Assembly (NCBI RefSeq): GCF_030269925.1
Contig: NC_085110.1
Coordinates: 1,984,001 to 2,048,000 of the forward strand
From: Bombyx mori
Taxonomy: Eukaryota > Arthropoda > Insecta > Lepidoptera > Bombycidae
Reading direction: 5' to 3'
DNA length: 64,000 nucleotides
The translations under genes were made by a program, and so were the position numbers. Below the pieces are notes generated by a model. That model was not told the DNA's origin. It saw only the letters and a program-made list of their open reading frames with translations, and made no database searches. How positions within the stretch are numbered: position 1 is the first letter of the stretch; every line of letters begins with the position of its first letter. Below, one piece after another: positions 50,455 to 59,897 of the stretch.

Positions 50455-50625
50455 CCTCCGCAACTGGTGTAGAGACCAACACTCATATAAATATTAGCCT
50501 ATCCATTAAGTACATGTATTTTCTACATGGATACCAAGTTTCAAGTCAATCGGATGCACGGTTTTCAGTAGTTATAACGGAACATCCGTATAAACCACTG
50601 TAGTTTTATATATTAGTATAGATGT
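50455..50625 (-). mobile_element. Helitron-like end fragment
   Basis: 'ggataccaagtttcaagtc', 'cggttttcagtagttataac' and a terminal 'tatattagtatagatg' resemble the reversed 5' end of family H2. The other end is missing. Confidence 0.4.
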
Positions 50626-50779
50626 ATTCAACGTTATACGATGATCACCAGAAACAGATCACTACATATAATACAAATCAAATTGTATCGTGTTTTAGGG
50701 AAACTTACTGGTTTGATTAAGATAATGCTGATAATAAGTCCATGGAGAGACTTTGATGGCAGTGTAAGACGTGCGTCTC

Positions 50780-50988
50780 GTGTGAGTTTCTGGCTGGATC
50801 TTCTCAGTGGGTCGCGATTCCGATCCAGTGGTAGATTCAGCGAAGCACTGCTCTTGCTAGGGCAGCTGTTAGCAATCTCAAGCCGAGCCTCGTGAGCTCA
50901 TCTACCAGTTAAGTGAGATAATACCTAAACCAGTTAAGGGAATAGATAGCGTCCCAAAGCTACCGGTAATTAGGTAAAAAAAGTCCAA
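50780..50988 (+). mobile_element. LINE family B 3' end with poly(A)
   Basis: 'gatcttctcagtgggtcgcg', 'ttccgatccagtggtagatt', 'gaagcactgctcttgctagg' and tail 'taggtaaaaaaag'. Sense on plus. Confidence 0.84.
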
Positions 50989-51485
50989 TAAGTAAATGTA
51001 GCATGAAGGAAATCATAATTCTGTCGAACACGTGTGAGCGGCTTCCACGAATCAAAGACAATTTTTTTTAAACTGCTTTAGAAACTTCCGTCACAGAACG
51101 GTAACGGTGCACGAATCGTAAATTCAAAAGGTTATCATTTTATCGGTTATGGAATATAAGTATTTTAAAATTTCGATAGAACATCCGGGTAGCGTACAGC
51201 CTTCGGTTGGCTAGTTTTATCTTTTATCTGCTACGCGGATGAAAAATGCTCAAGTTCGTGTGGAGTTTTTGAAAACTGTGTGCTTTGCCGATATGTGACG
51301 GTGTTGCTGTATTTATCATACATTAAATTTAAGCTATTTTAAATTAATATTTTATTATTTTTTTCACTTTCAGAAGCAGCTTAGTGATATTTTTATATTA
51401 ACAAGTTATAGTCGATGAAACTAGTTGTATGAAATAAACAGTTCTATGTAGAGATCGTTGCGTGTAGGCAGTTGACAAAGTACGT

Positions 51486-51497
51486 AGATTGTTGTAG
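51486..51497. repeat. Target-site duplication, 3' side of intact LINE
   Basis: The 12-mer 'agattgttgtag' directly abuts the poly(T) of the LINE and is repeated exactly at 56658-56669 on the other side. Confidence 0.9.
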
Positions 51498-51736
51498 TTT
51501 TTTTTTTTATGATTGAAAGTTTACTGGTGGCCCGAAGGCCTTTCCAGTTTCACCAGGACAGGTGGGCGAGCAAAGGCTCAGCCAAGAGGGGTGGGATTTG
51601 CTAACAACTGCCCGAGCGCCTCCGAAGGAGACCTAACAACTCAAGAGCAATTGTTTCGCGAATGAATCTACTACCGGATCGGAATCGCGACCCGCTGAGA
51701 AGATCCGGCGAGAAACTCAGCGGGCTGATGCATGGG

Positions 51737-54619
51737 TTAGGTTGCACGTCGACCTCTTTGTCGAGTTCGACGAGTACGGTTACCGGGGTCCCTAAGCCTG
51801 CCCCTAGTATTAGAGCTGAAGGCATCTAATGCAAAGGTTATTGGATCTGATGGATCCGTAAGGACGTGTCTAGGGCGTCGACGGTGACTGGCTCCTGCAT
51901 GATCAGGATTCGGGGAGTAGTCAGCGGCGGCAACGATAAGGCGATTATCATGACGCATAGCCTTATCGAAGTATCGTTCCGACGCTGACTTCATGTATTT
52001 CCGAATTGATTCGAGGCCCAGGTCGTCGTGTAGGTCAACGTTCCTCACGAACCACGGAGCCCCGACAGCTAACCTGCAAAAGCGGGATTGTAGGGATTGG
52101 AGGGTGTCTATGTGTGTGCGGGCCGCGTGAGCGAACACCACACTCGCGTAAGTCATGACGGGCCTTATGCAAGTTTTGTAAAGTGTCACCTTGTTCCGAA
52201 GGGACATTTTACTCCGCTTACAGATCATGGGGTAGAGTCTACCGAGAATAAACGCAGCACGGTCACGGACTGATTTTATATGCGGGCGGAATGTCATCGA
52301 TGCATCCAGGGTAACGCCCAGGTACTTGACCTTCCTGGCCCAGGGTATGGGTTGTCTAAAGAGAGTAATCGGGGGTGTGAGATTCCTCCTCCTAATCCGG
52401 GAGGAAATCCGTGTGGAGCTTCCCCTCTGAAATAGCACCGCAGTACTTTTCGCTGGGTTGATGTCTATGCGCCATTTTCGGAACCACTGTCCTAGGGCTA
52501 GGGCTGCGCTCTGAAGCTTCTTCGCGATTAGGGACTTATTTCTACTAGAATAGTAAACAGTCGTGTCGTCGACGAATAAAGCTAAATGGGTCGGCGGCGA
52601 CCGGGGAATATCGTTGACGAATAAGCTAAATAGGAGGGGTGAGAGGACAGAGCCTTGCGGGACTCCAGCTGTGAGAGGTCGTGGGGAGGAGCGGGTTCCC
52701 TCGACTCGATATCGAAAAGAGCGGTTCGACAAGAAGTCCCGTATGATGAGCACGAGACTATCCGGCACGCCCATGTTGAATAGTTTGAAAATCAAACCAT
52801 TGTGCCAGACTTTGTCGAACGCTTTTGCGACGTCGAAGAAGAGAGCTCCCGTGTATAACGGTTTTGGTCGATTAAGCCCCACAAGAATGTGCTCCGTGAG
52901 GCGGTGCACCTGTTGAACGCATGAGTGATTTGTACGGAATCCGAATTGTTCATCGATAAGAATGCCCTTGGATGAGACGAAGTCTCTGAGGCGTTTGTAG
53001 AGCAGACGCTCATACAGTTTGCCTAGAGACATGAGGAGGCTAATCGGGCGGTAGCTCGTCGGATGATTTTTTGGTTTACCGGGTTTATGTATGCCGATAA
53101 CGTCCGCTTCTTTCCACACCGCGGGAAAGATACAGTTCGCCATAGCGGCATTGAAAATAGATGCCAACATCACGATGAGTTGGACGGGTAGAAGTTTAAT
53201 AACGCGGTTGGATATACCGTCGGAACCGGGAGCCTTGCGAGGACGTAGGTCTTTGATCAAGTCTTTAACTTCCATCGGGGTGACGGGTGGTAACGCATCA
53301 GAGGGTGGCAAGGAGGCTCTGCGTTCTACCTCACTGTCTACTAATTCTACATGAACAGGGTCCACGGATTGAGTGCTGGGCGTGCACTGGGTTTGCAATG
53401 TATCGGCCAGCAGCTCTGCTTTATCGTCATCATCGAACGCCGCGAGTCGGCCTGAGGGGCCTACGAGGGGGGGCATAGTTACTAACGTATCCGATTTGAG
53501 AGTACGAGCTAAGCGGTAGTAAGACCTTTGGGAGGGCGCGAGTCCTTCTAAGAAATCAGACCATCTGGCATCTCGGACTTCGGCGATGCGAGACTTTACG
53601 TCGCGTTGTAGGGCACGCATTCGAATACGATTTTCCGCGGTAGGATACCTGTCGTAGGCGCGTATCGAGGCGTTCTTAGCTCTAAGGAGTTCCCTAATAT
53701 CGTCGGACAATTTGAAGCGGTGAAGGAAGTCCTCCGCTACAACTTGTTTCGATGACCTATCTAATGTCGAGGTGATGTGTGACGTTAAGATGTCTATGGC
53801 TTCAGCGGTATCCTGAGGAGACGGGATAGAGTCCGGGTTAAACGGGAGCGATGGTGGATCAGATTCAGCCAGGCTGATGCCCAGCGTGTGCCAATCCACC
53901 ACAGTCCTCGTGACGGGAACGGAATCGGGAGCGCGACCGAGCTTCATAACGACGGGACGGTGGTCTGAATCTAACTCTGAAACTACTTCGATCGAGTGTA
54001 AGCGCAGAGTTACGTTTTTTAATAACGCTATGTCGAGTATATCCGGGCGATGCGCGATATTTAGCGGGTAGTGAGTCGGGGTTAGCGGAGCGACGATATC
54101 GAAGGCGAGATCATCGACTAACGCGTCAAGCCGCCTGCCATTCGGGGTTGTGGTGTGTGAGTTCCACCTGATGTGTTTACAATTTAGGTCGCCCGCCAGA
54201 ATGACAGAGCTCCCCATACCGAGCAGCGCCTCGATATCACTGCTTAGAACGATCTTATCCGGTGGAAGATAAACGGACGCGATAACGATCGGCGCGTGTC
54301 CCGTCAGTGAGATTCGGCACACTGATGCTTCGATATTAGCGAGCGCGGGAGGATCGAGCGGGACGCAATGCAGGGCTCTTCTATAGTAAATGACGGTACC
54401 ACCACCACGGGCAGAGAGCCTGTCGTTCCTGACCATGTTATAGTTCGCGATTTTAGGGTCACGGCGCGCGGGCTTAAGTAGGGTCTCCTGCACTAAAAAG
54501 ATATCAATTTGGTGGTCACGCAAAAAGTCAGAAACCTGATCACGTTGATTTGCGAGACCGTAAGCGTTAAAAAATCCTATCGTTACGGATAGGGGCTTTA
54601 TTCTACTTATATACGCCAT
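51737..54619 (-). CDS. LINE ORF2: endonuclease and reverse transcriptase
   Basis: A 960-residue polyprotein that nicks the target and copies the element RNA at the nick. The AP-like endonuclease occupies about 10-230, with Asn18, Glu45 (QET), Asp144/Asn146 (AGDLN) and SDH at 218-220. The reverse transcriptase spans about 495-780: HKPGKPKNHPTSYRPISLL in the fingers, Asp596 in FFDVAKAFDKV, GVPQGSVLSP at 652-661, FVDD at 682-685 as the catalytic Asp pair, and KYLGVTLD at 765-772. The carboxyl end is basic (RRRPRHV near 913-919). There is no RNase H domain. The start ATG lies three bases after the ORF1 stop and in the same frame, so translation probably restarts after termination. FVDD in place of the usual F/YADD is the only oddity in the catalytic core. 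Confidence 0.95.
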   Translation of the reverse strand: MAYISRIKPLSVTIGFFNAYGLANQRDQVSDFLRDHQIDIFLVQETLLKPARRDPKIANYNMVRNDRLSARGGGTVIYYRRALHCVPLDPPALANIEASVCRISLTGHAPIVIASVYLPPDKIVLSSDIEALLGMGSSVILAGDLNCKHIRWNSHTTTPNGRRLDALVDDLAFDIVAPLTPTHYPLNIAHRPDILDIALLKNVTLRLHSIEVVSELDSDHRPVVMKLGRAPDSVPVTRTVVDWHTLGISLAESDPPSLPFNPDSIPSPQDTAEAIDILTSHITSTLDRSSKQVVAEDFLHRFKLSDDIRELLRAKNASIRAYDRYPTAENRIRMRALQRDVKSRIAEVRDARWSDFLEGLAPSQRSYYRLARTLKSDTLVTMPPLVGPSGRLAAFDDDDKAELLADTLQTQCTPSTQSVDPVHVELVDSEVERRASLPPSDALPPVTPMEVKDLIKDLRPRKAPGSDGISNRVIKLLPVQLIVMLASIFNAAMANCIFPAVWKEADVIGIHKPGKPKNHPTSYRPISLLMSLGKLYERLLYKRLRDFVSSKGILIDEQFGFRTNHSCVQQVHRLTEHILVGLNRPKPLYTGALFFDVAKAFDKVWHNGLIFKLFNMGVPDSLVLIIRDFLSNRSFRYRVEGTRSSPRPLTAGVPQGSVLSPLLFSLFVNDIPRSPPTHLALFVDDTTVYYSSRNKSLIAKKLQSAALALGQWFRKWRIDINPAKSTAVLFQRGSSTRISSRIRRRNLTPPITLFRQPIPWARKVKYLGVTLDASMTFRPHIKSVRDRAAFILGRLYPMICKRSKMSLRNKVTLYKTCIRPVMTYASVVFAHAARTHIDTLQSLQSRFCRLAVGAPWFVRNVDLHDDLGLESIRKYMKSASERYFDKAMRHDNRLIVAAADYSPNPDHAGASHRRRPRHVLTDPSDPITFALDAFSSNTRGRLRDPGNRTRRTRQRGRRAT

Positions 54620-54622
54620 TGA

Positions 54623-56296
54623 TTACCGGCGGAGTGAGGGGAGGACGTACGTATTTAATGACGCGTATACGTCGGCGTATTCCTGCACAACGGCGATAAA
54701 GTGTTGTGCAGTGGAGGCAGCGCGAATGGCGTCGCCCAAAGCGTTAACGCGCTCAAAGTTGATCGACTGAAAGAAGTCGATCGCTAAAGCGAGATTGTCG
54801 GACGCGGTCGGAGGGCAAGTCGCGGGAGAGGGACGAGTCGCGGGGGCGGGACGAATCGCGGAGGAGGGAGTTGTAGCCGTGTTCGTGTACGGCAGCGGTT
54901 TTGCCCAGGCCGAGACACTGGGCACCGCCGCCAGAACGAACGCTGGCTTAGCCTGCGACGCAGAGGGTGCCGAGGCTTTGATGTCTGGGCCGGAAGCTCG
55001 GAGGCGGTTTTGGCGGGCGACGCGGCGATTTATTTTAGGGGCTCGGGGGCAACCACGGTAATTCGCGGGGTGACCCTGTGTTCGACACAGGACGCAGCTA
55101 GGCGGTTCCGTCGCGGTTTTTTGGTCGCGAGCGCAGAGGGCCGTGGCGTGATCGCCCAAACACTTAACACATCGGGGGCGCGCGTGACAGTTACGGGAAG
55201 AGTGCCCGTACAATTGACAGTTATGGCACTGGCTAGGAGTGCCTTTTTTATGGGGGGCTTCGACAGCGATACCAGAGAGCCTACAGACGGTCTGTGTGTT
55301 AAAGATTTTCTTACCCTCGGGGGTAGGCTGGAGAGCGACTAGAACCATATTATATGGCTCCCTACCGCGACCGGTGTGCATACGGTGCACAGAATTCACT
55401 GGTAGGCCTTGTTCTAACAGGTCGGCTTTTACGAGCTCTACATCTAACTCTTTAGGGATTCCGCGTATTACAACGCGGAGTTCGCGCTCCTCCTGGAGCG
55501 TATACGTATGGAAACTTATACGCTCCTTACGGAGGTAAGAAGAGAGGGCCCTATGGTCGTCGGGTGTTTGAACCTTAATTTGAATGCCGTTCGCGAGGTT
55601 ACGGGCATTCGTGAAATTTATATTTTTGGCCTTAAGGGCGAGGCAAACTCGATCCCAAGCTGCCTTCTCCTGAAGGATAACCGGGGGAGGGGTCTGGGTT
55701 TTATTTTGTGCCACCGGACGCGGCGACGGAGTGGCACGGGCTGGGGGCGCAACGGGAGTCTGAGGGCGGGGGCGCGACGCGTTCACGGCTTTGCTAATTT
55801 TAACGGCCGCGGGAGCTCGAGACTCCGCGGCACGCTTCTTACCCTTCTGTACCAGGGTGAATCCATCCGTCGATGAGGCGGGGGCGAGGTCGACCTCCAT
55901 GTCCGAGTCAGAGTCGGAGCACGAGGAGGCGGGTGCAGGCGACCTACGAGCAAGTGTAGGTGTTTTAGAGGGCGCGACGGAGGCCGCGGATGATCGCTCA
56001 GCTGAAACGATGGTCACGGCGGACGACGCAGCAGCTTTTCTCGCCAGTATAGGCGACACGGGAGCGGCAGGCACGACAGAGGCTGCGGTGCTCAATGCAG
56101 AAGCTCTGCACGCAGGTACAGGCGACGCAGGAGCAGCGAGCGCGGCGGAGTCCTCGAGAGGGCTCGCAGTGTGATTGGCCTTGAAGGCCAAAAACTCCGA
56201 GGCGAGCTGTGGGTGGCGAAGTCGGAGGAATTCCGCGAATACAGCGTCCATGATCGCTGAGTACCCAGGTGGGGCGGCCCCGGGTCTTGAAAACAC
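54623..56296 (-). CDS. LINE ORF1: Gag-like nucleic-acid-binding protein
   Basis: A 557-residue protein that packages element RNA. Residues 1-200 are Ala/Pro/Ser-rich with an acidic Ser-Asp stretch (126-135). Residues 205-345 form the globular region that usually precedes the knuckles in Jockey-type Gag proteins. Three zinc knuckles follow: CX2CX4HX4C at 357-370, CX2CX3HX4C at 376-388 and CX2CX4HX6C at 401-416. A low-complexity Ala/Pro tail and an amphipathic end complete it. I chose the ATG at 56296 because it opens the frame; an internal Met at residue 16 is an alternative start. The stop TAA is followed by TCA and the ORF2 ATG. The many plus-strand ORFs over this region are antisense shadows of GC-rich coding DNA. 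Confidence 0.93.
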   Translation of the reverse strand: MFSRPGAAPPGYSAIMDAVFAEFLRLRHPQLASEFLAFKANHTASPLEDSAALAAPASPVPACRASALSTAASVVPAAPVSPILARKAAASSAVTIVSAERSSAASVAPSKTPTLARRSPAPASSCSDSDSDMEVDLAPASSTDGFTLVQKGKKRAAESRAPAAVKISKAVNASRPRPQTPVAPPARATPSPRPVAQNKTQTPPPVILQEKAAWDRVCLALKAKNINFTNARNLANGIQIKVQTPDDHRALSSYLRKERISFHTYTLQEERELRVVIRGIPKELDVELVKADLLEQGLPVNSVHRMHTGRGREPYNMVLVALQPTPEGKKIFNTQTVCRLSGIAVEAPHKKGTPSQCHNCQLYGHSSRNCHARPRCVKCLGDHATALCARDQKTATEPPSCVLCRTQGHPANYRGCPRAPKINRRVARQNRLRASGPDIKASAPSASQAKPAFVLAAVPSVSAWAKPLPYTNTATTPSSAIRPAPATRPSPATCPPTASDNLALAIDFFQSINFERVNALGDAIRAASTAQHFIAVVQEYADVYASLNTYVLPSLRR

Positions 56297-56400
56297 TCGC
56301 CTTGCGGCGAGGCCCCAACTTCTTGGACCTGAGCGGTTCTATTGAACACAGGTGGCAATGCGGCGCGATTACTACAGGACAAAGAAAAAGCACAACAAAA

Positions 56401-56550
56401 CAGAAATTACGAAAAGAAACAAAACAAATAAATACTTGCAGGAAACCACTTTGTCGGCAGATGTACCACGAACACAGAAACAACAAAAGGAAACAAAACA
56501 AATAAAAACTTCCAGAAAGAGCACTTAGTCGGCAGATGTACCACAAACAC
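56401..56550 (-). repeat. Two 75-bp tandem repeats in the LINE 5'UTR
   Basis: Units 56401-56475 and 56476-56550 share 'ggcagatgtaccac' and 'gaaacaaaacaaataaa' at exactly 75-bp spacing with scattered differences. They lie between the promoter and ORF1. Confidence 0.8.
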
Positions 56551-56604
56551 AGGCCGCGCGAACAATGGCCGGGCTAACAAAAGCCGGGCGAACAAAGACC
56601 GGGC
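56545..56604 (-). repeat. Four 15-bp tandem repeats in the LINE 5'UTR
   Basis: Units of the type 'gaacaatggccgggc' occur four times in a row (56545, 56560, 56575, 56590). They are GC-rich and lie directly upstream of the 75-bp repeats in the transcript. Confidence 0.85.
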
Positions 56605-56624
56605 GATCGAGTGGACGATGAGCA

Positions 56625-56657
56625 CGTCCGCACGTGACGGGTGCCTCTATCGGAATG
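56625..56657 (-). promoter_or_regulatory. Internal TATA-less promoter: Inr plus DPE
   Basis: On the minus strand the junction reads T|CATTC, matching the arthropod initiator TCAKTY with A+1 at 56656. GGACG follows at +28 to +32 (56629-56625), matching the downstream promoter element RGWYV at its required spacing. This Inr+DPE layout is known for Drosophila Jockey, Doc, F and I elements and lets the element carry its own start-site promoter. Confidence 0.78.
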
Positions 56658-56669
56658 AGATTGTTGTAG
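56658..56669. repeat. Target-site duplication, 5' side of intact LINE
   Basis: 'agattgttgtag', identical to 51486-51497. Confidence 0.9.
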
Positions 56670-56896
56670 TGTGAAGGAAATACAAACTACTGGGTGAAAT
56701 ACCTTAGCACTCCAAGGTTGGTGGTGAAGGTTGGCGACAACGTTAAAAGTAGAACTTCCTGGAGGAACTGGAGGGTTAAAATGAGAGATCACACCTAATA
56801 CAAAATAGACACTTTGTCTTTGAGTTGCGGAAACAAATCTTCTTTAAAAATTCAAGATTCAAATTACATCCAACCGAAGGAAACAATTTATAATAA

Positions 56897-57326
56897 CTAG
56901 CTTTTGCCCGCGACTTCGTCCGCGCGGAATAGTTCACAAACAATGCTTTATTTTAGAACAAATTTGGTTAGCATAAAAACGTTATAGTGAGCCAACCTTA
57001 ACATATAGACATATGCTATCGCGGACTTTTTTTGGATCTTTTAAAGGGGAACAATTCTGTCATACATTATTTTAGCGGAACTTTAACCGTTTCTGCAGCG
57101 CACGCAGCGGAAGCTCTCAAGAGGTAAAAATAACCCCGATTTTGAAACATTCTTTATTGGAGCTCCGCTTGTATTGGTTTTAAAGTGATGTTATATAGCT
57201 TATTATAGCCCTCCTCAATAAATGAGCTATCTAACACTGAAAGAATTTTTTTAAATCGGACCAGTAGTTGCTGAGATTAGCGCGTTCAAACAAACAAACT
57301 CTTCAGCTTTATAATATTAGTATAGA
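56897..57326 (-). mobile_element. Non-autonomous Helitron (family H2), complete
   Basis: On the minus strand it starts TCTATACTAATATTATAAAG after an A and ends 'gcgggcaaaagctag' before a T, with a GC-rich hairpin near the 3' end ('gcggacgaagtcgcgggc'). About 430 bp and non-coding. This is a widespread lepidopteran element type; partial relatives lie at 32880-32985 and 50455-50625. Confidence 0.8.
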
Positions 57327-58474
57327 TACTGCTACATACGATGTTAATATTTATCAACTGCATAGTTAACTAATTTAGTGTTCCAATTTCGTACGTGGCA
57401 ACACTGAACTATCTCGATGCATACAGACGAAAAAGTTTCGTTCTGCCCTGTGATGCTGTGTCCCGATATGCTTTACGCTTCGCGATATTAACCTTTCGAT
57501 TCATTCGTATTGTAAACGGAACTTTGAAGTTAAATAAAGCGAATAGTAAGAAGTTGCAAAACAATTTGAATTAAAAAAAGCTTCATTCACGTATAATATA
57601 GGAGAAAAAAAAAAAAAAACTGAAGCAGAAGAATTCCTACACGATGGTAGGTTTGTTCACAAATGTGGCAACATTTACACGTTATTGGAATTGTGTTAAT
57701 TAAAATTTATAATAGGATCATATTACAATAGCATTATTTAAAGGAAATGAACCAACGAACTACATACAGTAAAAATTATATTGTAATCATCTATAAGTAG
57801 GTATCTATCGTCTAAAACAATTTGGTATTTGGTTATAATTTATCGAAATTTCTTTAGCCACAATTTGTTTAGCTACGCGAATATAGTGCAAACTTTTAAG
57901 ATTTTTATATCACGGATAGGAATACCGCGATGATCCGGCCGTCAGAGCGAGATAATTAAAAATCGTGCCAGTACATAAAATCACATCAAGCAAGGAACAG
58001 ATAAGGCGATCGACAAATTTACAGCGGTCGAACACTGGCCGGCGTTTTCAAAGAGCGCGCTTCAAAGAGGAAGCCGCCGCTTCTAACGGCGTCGTTACGG
58101 CCGCTAACGGCTGTTAACGCCCGTTATCAGCGATATAGGGCGGGCGGAAGGCCACCTGAGGCCACCTCCCGCCCGCCTTAATGCGTCCGCACTTATTTAT
58201 TCTGCACTAAAGCACTCGATGGTTTTCCTTTGATTGTTATCGTCATGTGCTTAACATATTATTATACATATTCCGTCCTTAGCTATTTATTTAAAAAAAG
58301 CGTCATATTTACGGGTAAGCTCTAGAATGTGAGAGTCGATTTCACTACTATTCTAGAATGACGTAGCATAGATAACACAAAACAAGTTACAGACGCATAA
58401 TGATTTCCTAGTTGTAGAGTGATTTGATTGTTGTTGATTGTGAGAAAATTAATTTAAGGCTATATGCATATGAA
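57327..58474. other. No gene; GC-rich patch at 58020-58190
   Basis: Mostly AT-rich. The GC-rich patch contains a direct repeat of 'aggccacct' flanked by the complementary 'ggcgggcgg' and 'ccgcccgcc'. This could be structured or regulatory sequence; nothing decides. Confidence 0.4.
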
Positions 58475-58822
58475 GTCGTCGTGACCGTATAAGACGTCCG
58501 ATGCATTCGTGTTGAGCGATGCGCCGGTGTTCGAATCTCAGGCAGTTACCAATTTTTCTAATGAAATACATACTCAACAAATGTTCACGATTGACTTCCA
58601 CGGTGAAGGAATAACATCGTGTAATAAAAATGAAACCCGCAAAATTATAATTTGCGTAATTACTGGTGGTAGGACCTCTTGTGAGTCCGCGCGGGTGGGT
58701 ACCACCACCCTGCCTATTTCCTGCGCATTTACGTTGTAGATGCCTATGGGCTCCAGTAACAACTTAACACCAGGTGGACTGTGAGCTCGTCCACCCATTT
58801 AAGCAATAATAAATAAATAAAT
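58475..58822 (+). mobile_element. Near full-length Bm1 SINE with internal deletion
   Basis: It has the tRNA-like head ('gtcgtcgtgaccgtataag'), the B box ('ggtgttcgaatctcagg'), the middle and the 3' tail. About 110 bp of the body are missing: 'ctgcctatttc' is followed directly by 'ctgcgcatttacg'. Confidence 0.9.
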
Positions 58823-59330
58823 TAAAATTTCACTCTTTCCGAAATTAACCATAGGATTTCGTTGCATACGTTACTGGCATGGAGTCCGAATCGTTTGAAA
58901 AACGTTTTATTTTTCACGACTCGTCCCCCGGACACGTCGAGTTGGTAATTAAAAATTATTAAAACACGTTAGCAGAAACGAAACGCGGGACTTACGTATC
59001 AGCATCAATGTTTTCCGGAATGTTCTGTGTCATCTTCACTCTGTAGAAGGTTTTCAGCATTGACTTTCGTATACATTTAGTAATATAGATGCAACGGGAT
59101 CGAACGAAAAGTTATCATATAGTTTTTGGGTATTTTTTTTTAAACAGACCATTACGGTTTTTATATTGCCAATAATAAGATTAACATGCCTATATAGAAG
59201 CATAATAAATGAACTGTCAACAGATTAAAATTGGTCTAGCAAGAAAACAAACATATTTTTCGTATTTCATACATTCTCACACAGATTCGAACCGAAAAGT
59301 TCGATGTACGAAATAACTAGCTTATAGGCA

Positions 59331-59534
59331 CAGCCCCCACTCACTAAGTTTCTCGCCTGGTTTTCTCTGTAGATCGCGATTTCAATCTTGGGGTAGATTA
59401 TGCGAAGCACTGCCTTTGCTAGCGTTAGTATTATTAAACTCTTTAAGGTTGAGCTCCTGTGAGCTTACCTTCCGGTCCGTGAATAGATGGAATAGCAGCC
59501 TAAGCTACTAACGATTAAGTAAGTAAAAAAAAAA
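59331..59534 (+). mobile_element. LINE family B 3' end with poly(A)
   Basis: 'taagtttctcgcctggtttt', 'tatgcgaagcactgcctttg', 'ctcctgtgagcttacc' and a tail of ten A. Diverged sense copy. Confidence 0.78.
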
Positions 59535-59676
59535 TTGTTTGTTGGAACATAATCGTTGTTTACATGAATCTTTTATTCTTTTCATCAGAACAGTCATTCA
59601 TTCTAGACAGCGATAAATATAATATAGGATCTTTATATAAATATGAAATTAAAAACACGCAAAAGTTAAACAATAA

Positions 59677-59897
59677 TCTCTATATATAAAAATGAATTGC
59701 TGTTCGTTAGTCTCGCTGAAACTCGAGAACGGCTGGACCGATTTGGCTAATTTTGGTCTTGAATTATTCGTGGAAGTCCAGAGAAGGTTTAAAAGGTGAG
59801 AAAATATAAAAAAAGCTCGGAATTATATAAAAACAAACAATTTTGTTTTTCCTTTATTTATCGATTGAGGCACTACGAAGTCTGCCGGGTCAGCTAG
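59677..59897 (+). mobile_element. Non-autonomous Helitron (family H1), short
   Basis: TCTCTATATATAAAAATG after A, 'gaacggctggaccgattt', and 'tgccgggtcagctag' before T. About 220 bp, an internally deleted version of the 42957 copy. Confidence 0.8.

Larger units (their letters stand above)
51498..56657 (-). mobile_element. Full-length Jockey-clade LINE (family A), apparently intact
   Basis: A 5160-bp non-LTR retrotransposon. Its boundaries are set by a 12-bp perfect target duplication (51486-51497 and 56658-56669) and an 11-base A tail (T run at 51498-51508). Order on the minus strand: Inr/DPE promoter, 5'UTR with tandem repeats, ORF1 (56296-54623), ORF2 (54619-51737), a 3'UTR of about 230 nt, then poly(A). 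Both ORFs are uninterrupted. ORF2 lacks RNase H, as in the Jockey clade. Perfect duplication plus open frames point to a recent insertion; current activity is an inference. Truncated relatives are at 803-1160 and 12652-12856. Confidence 0.93.

Noticed and set aside
55998..56546. 182-codon minus ORF with hydrophobic start overlapping LINE ORF1
   Set aside because: It is in another frame of the LINE 5' region; its hydrophobic part comes from the 75-bp 5'UTR repeats. ORF1 in the adjacent frame has clear Gag motifs.
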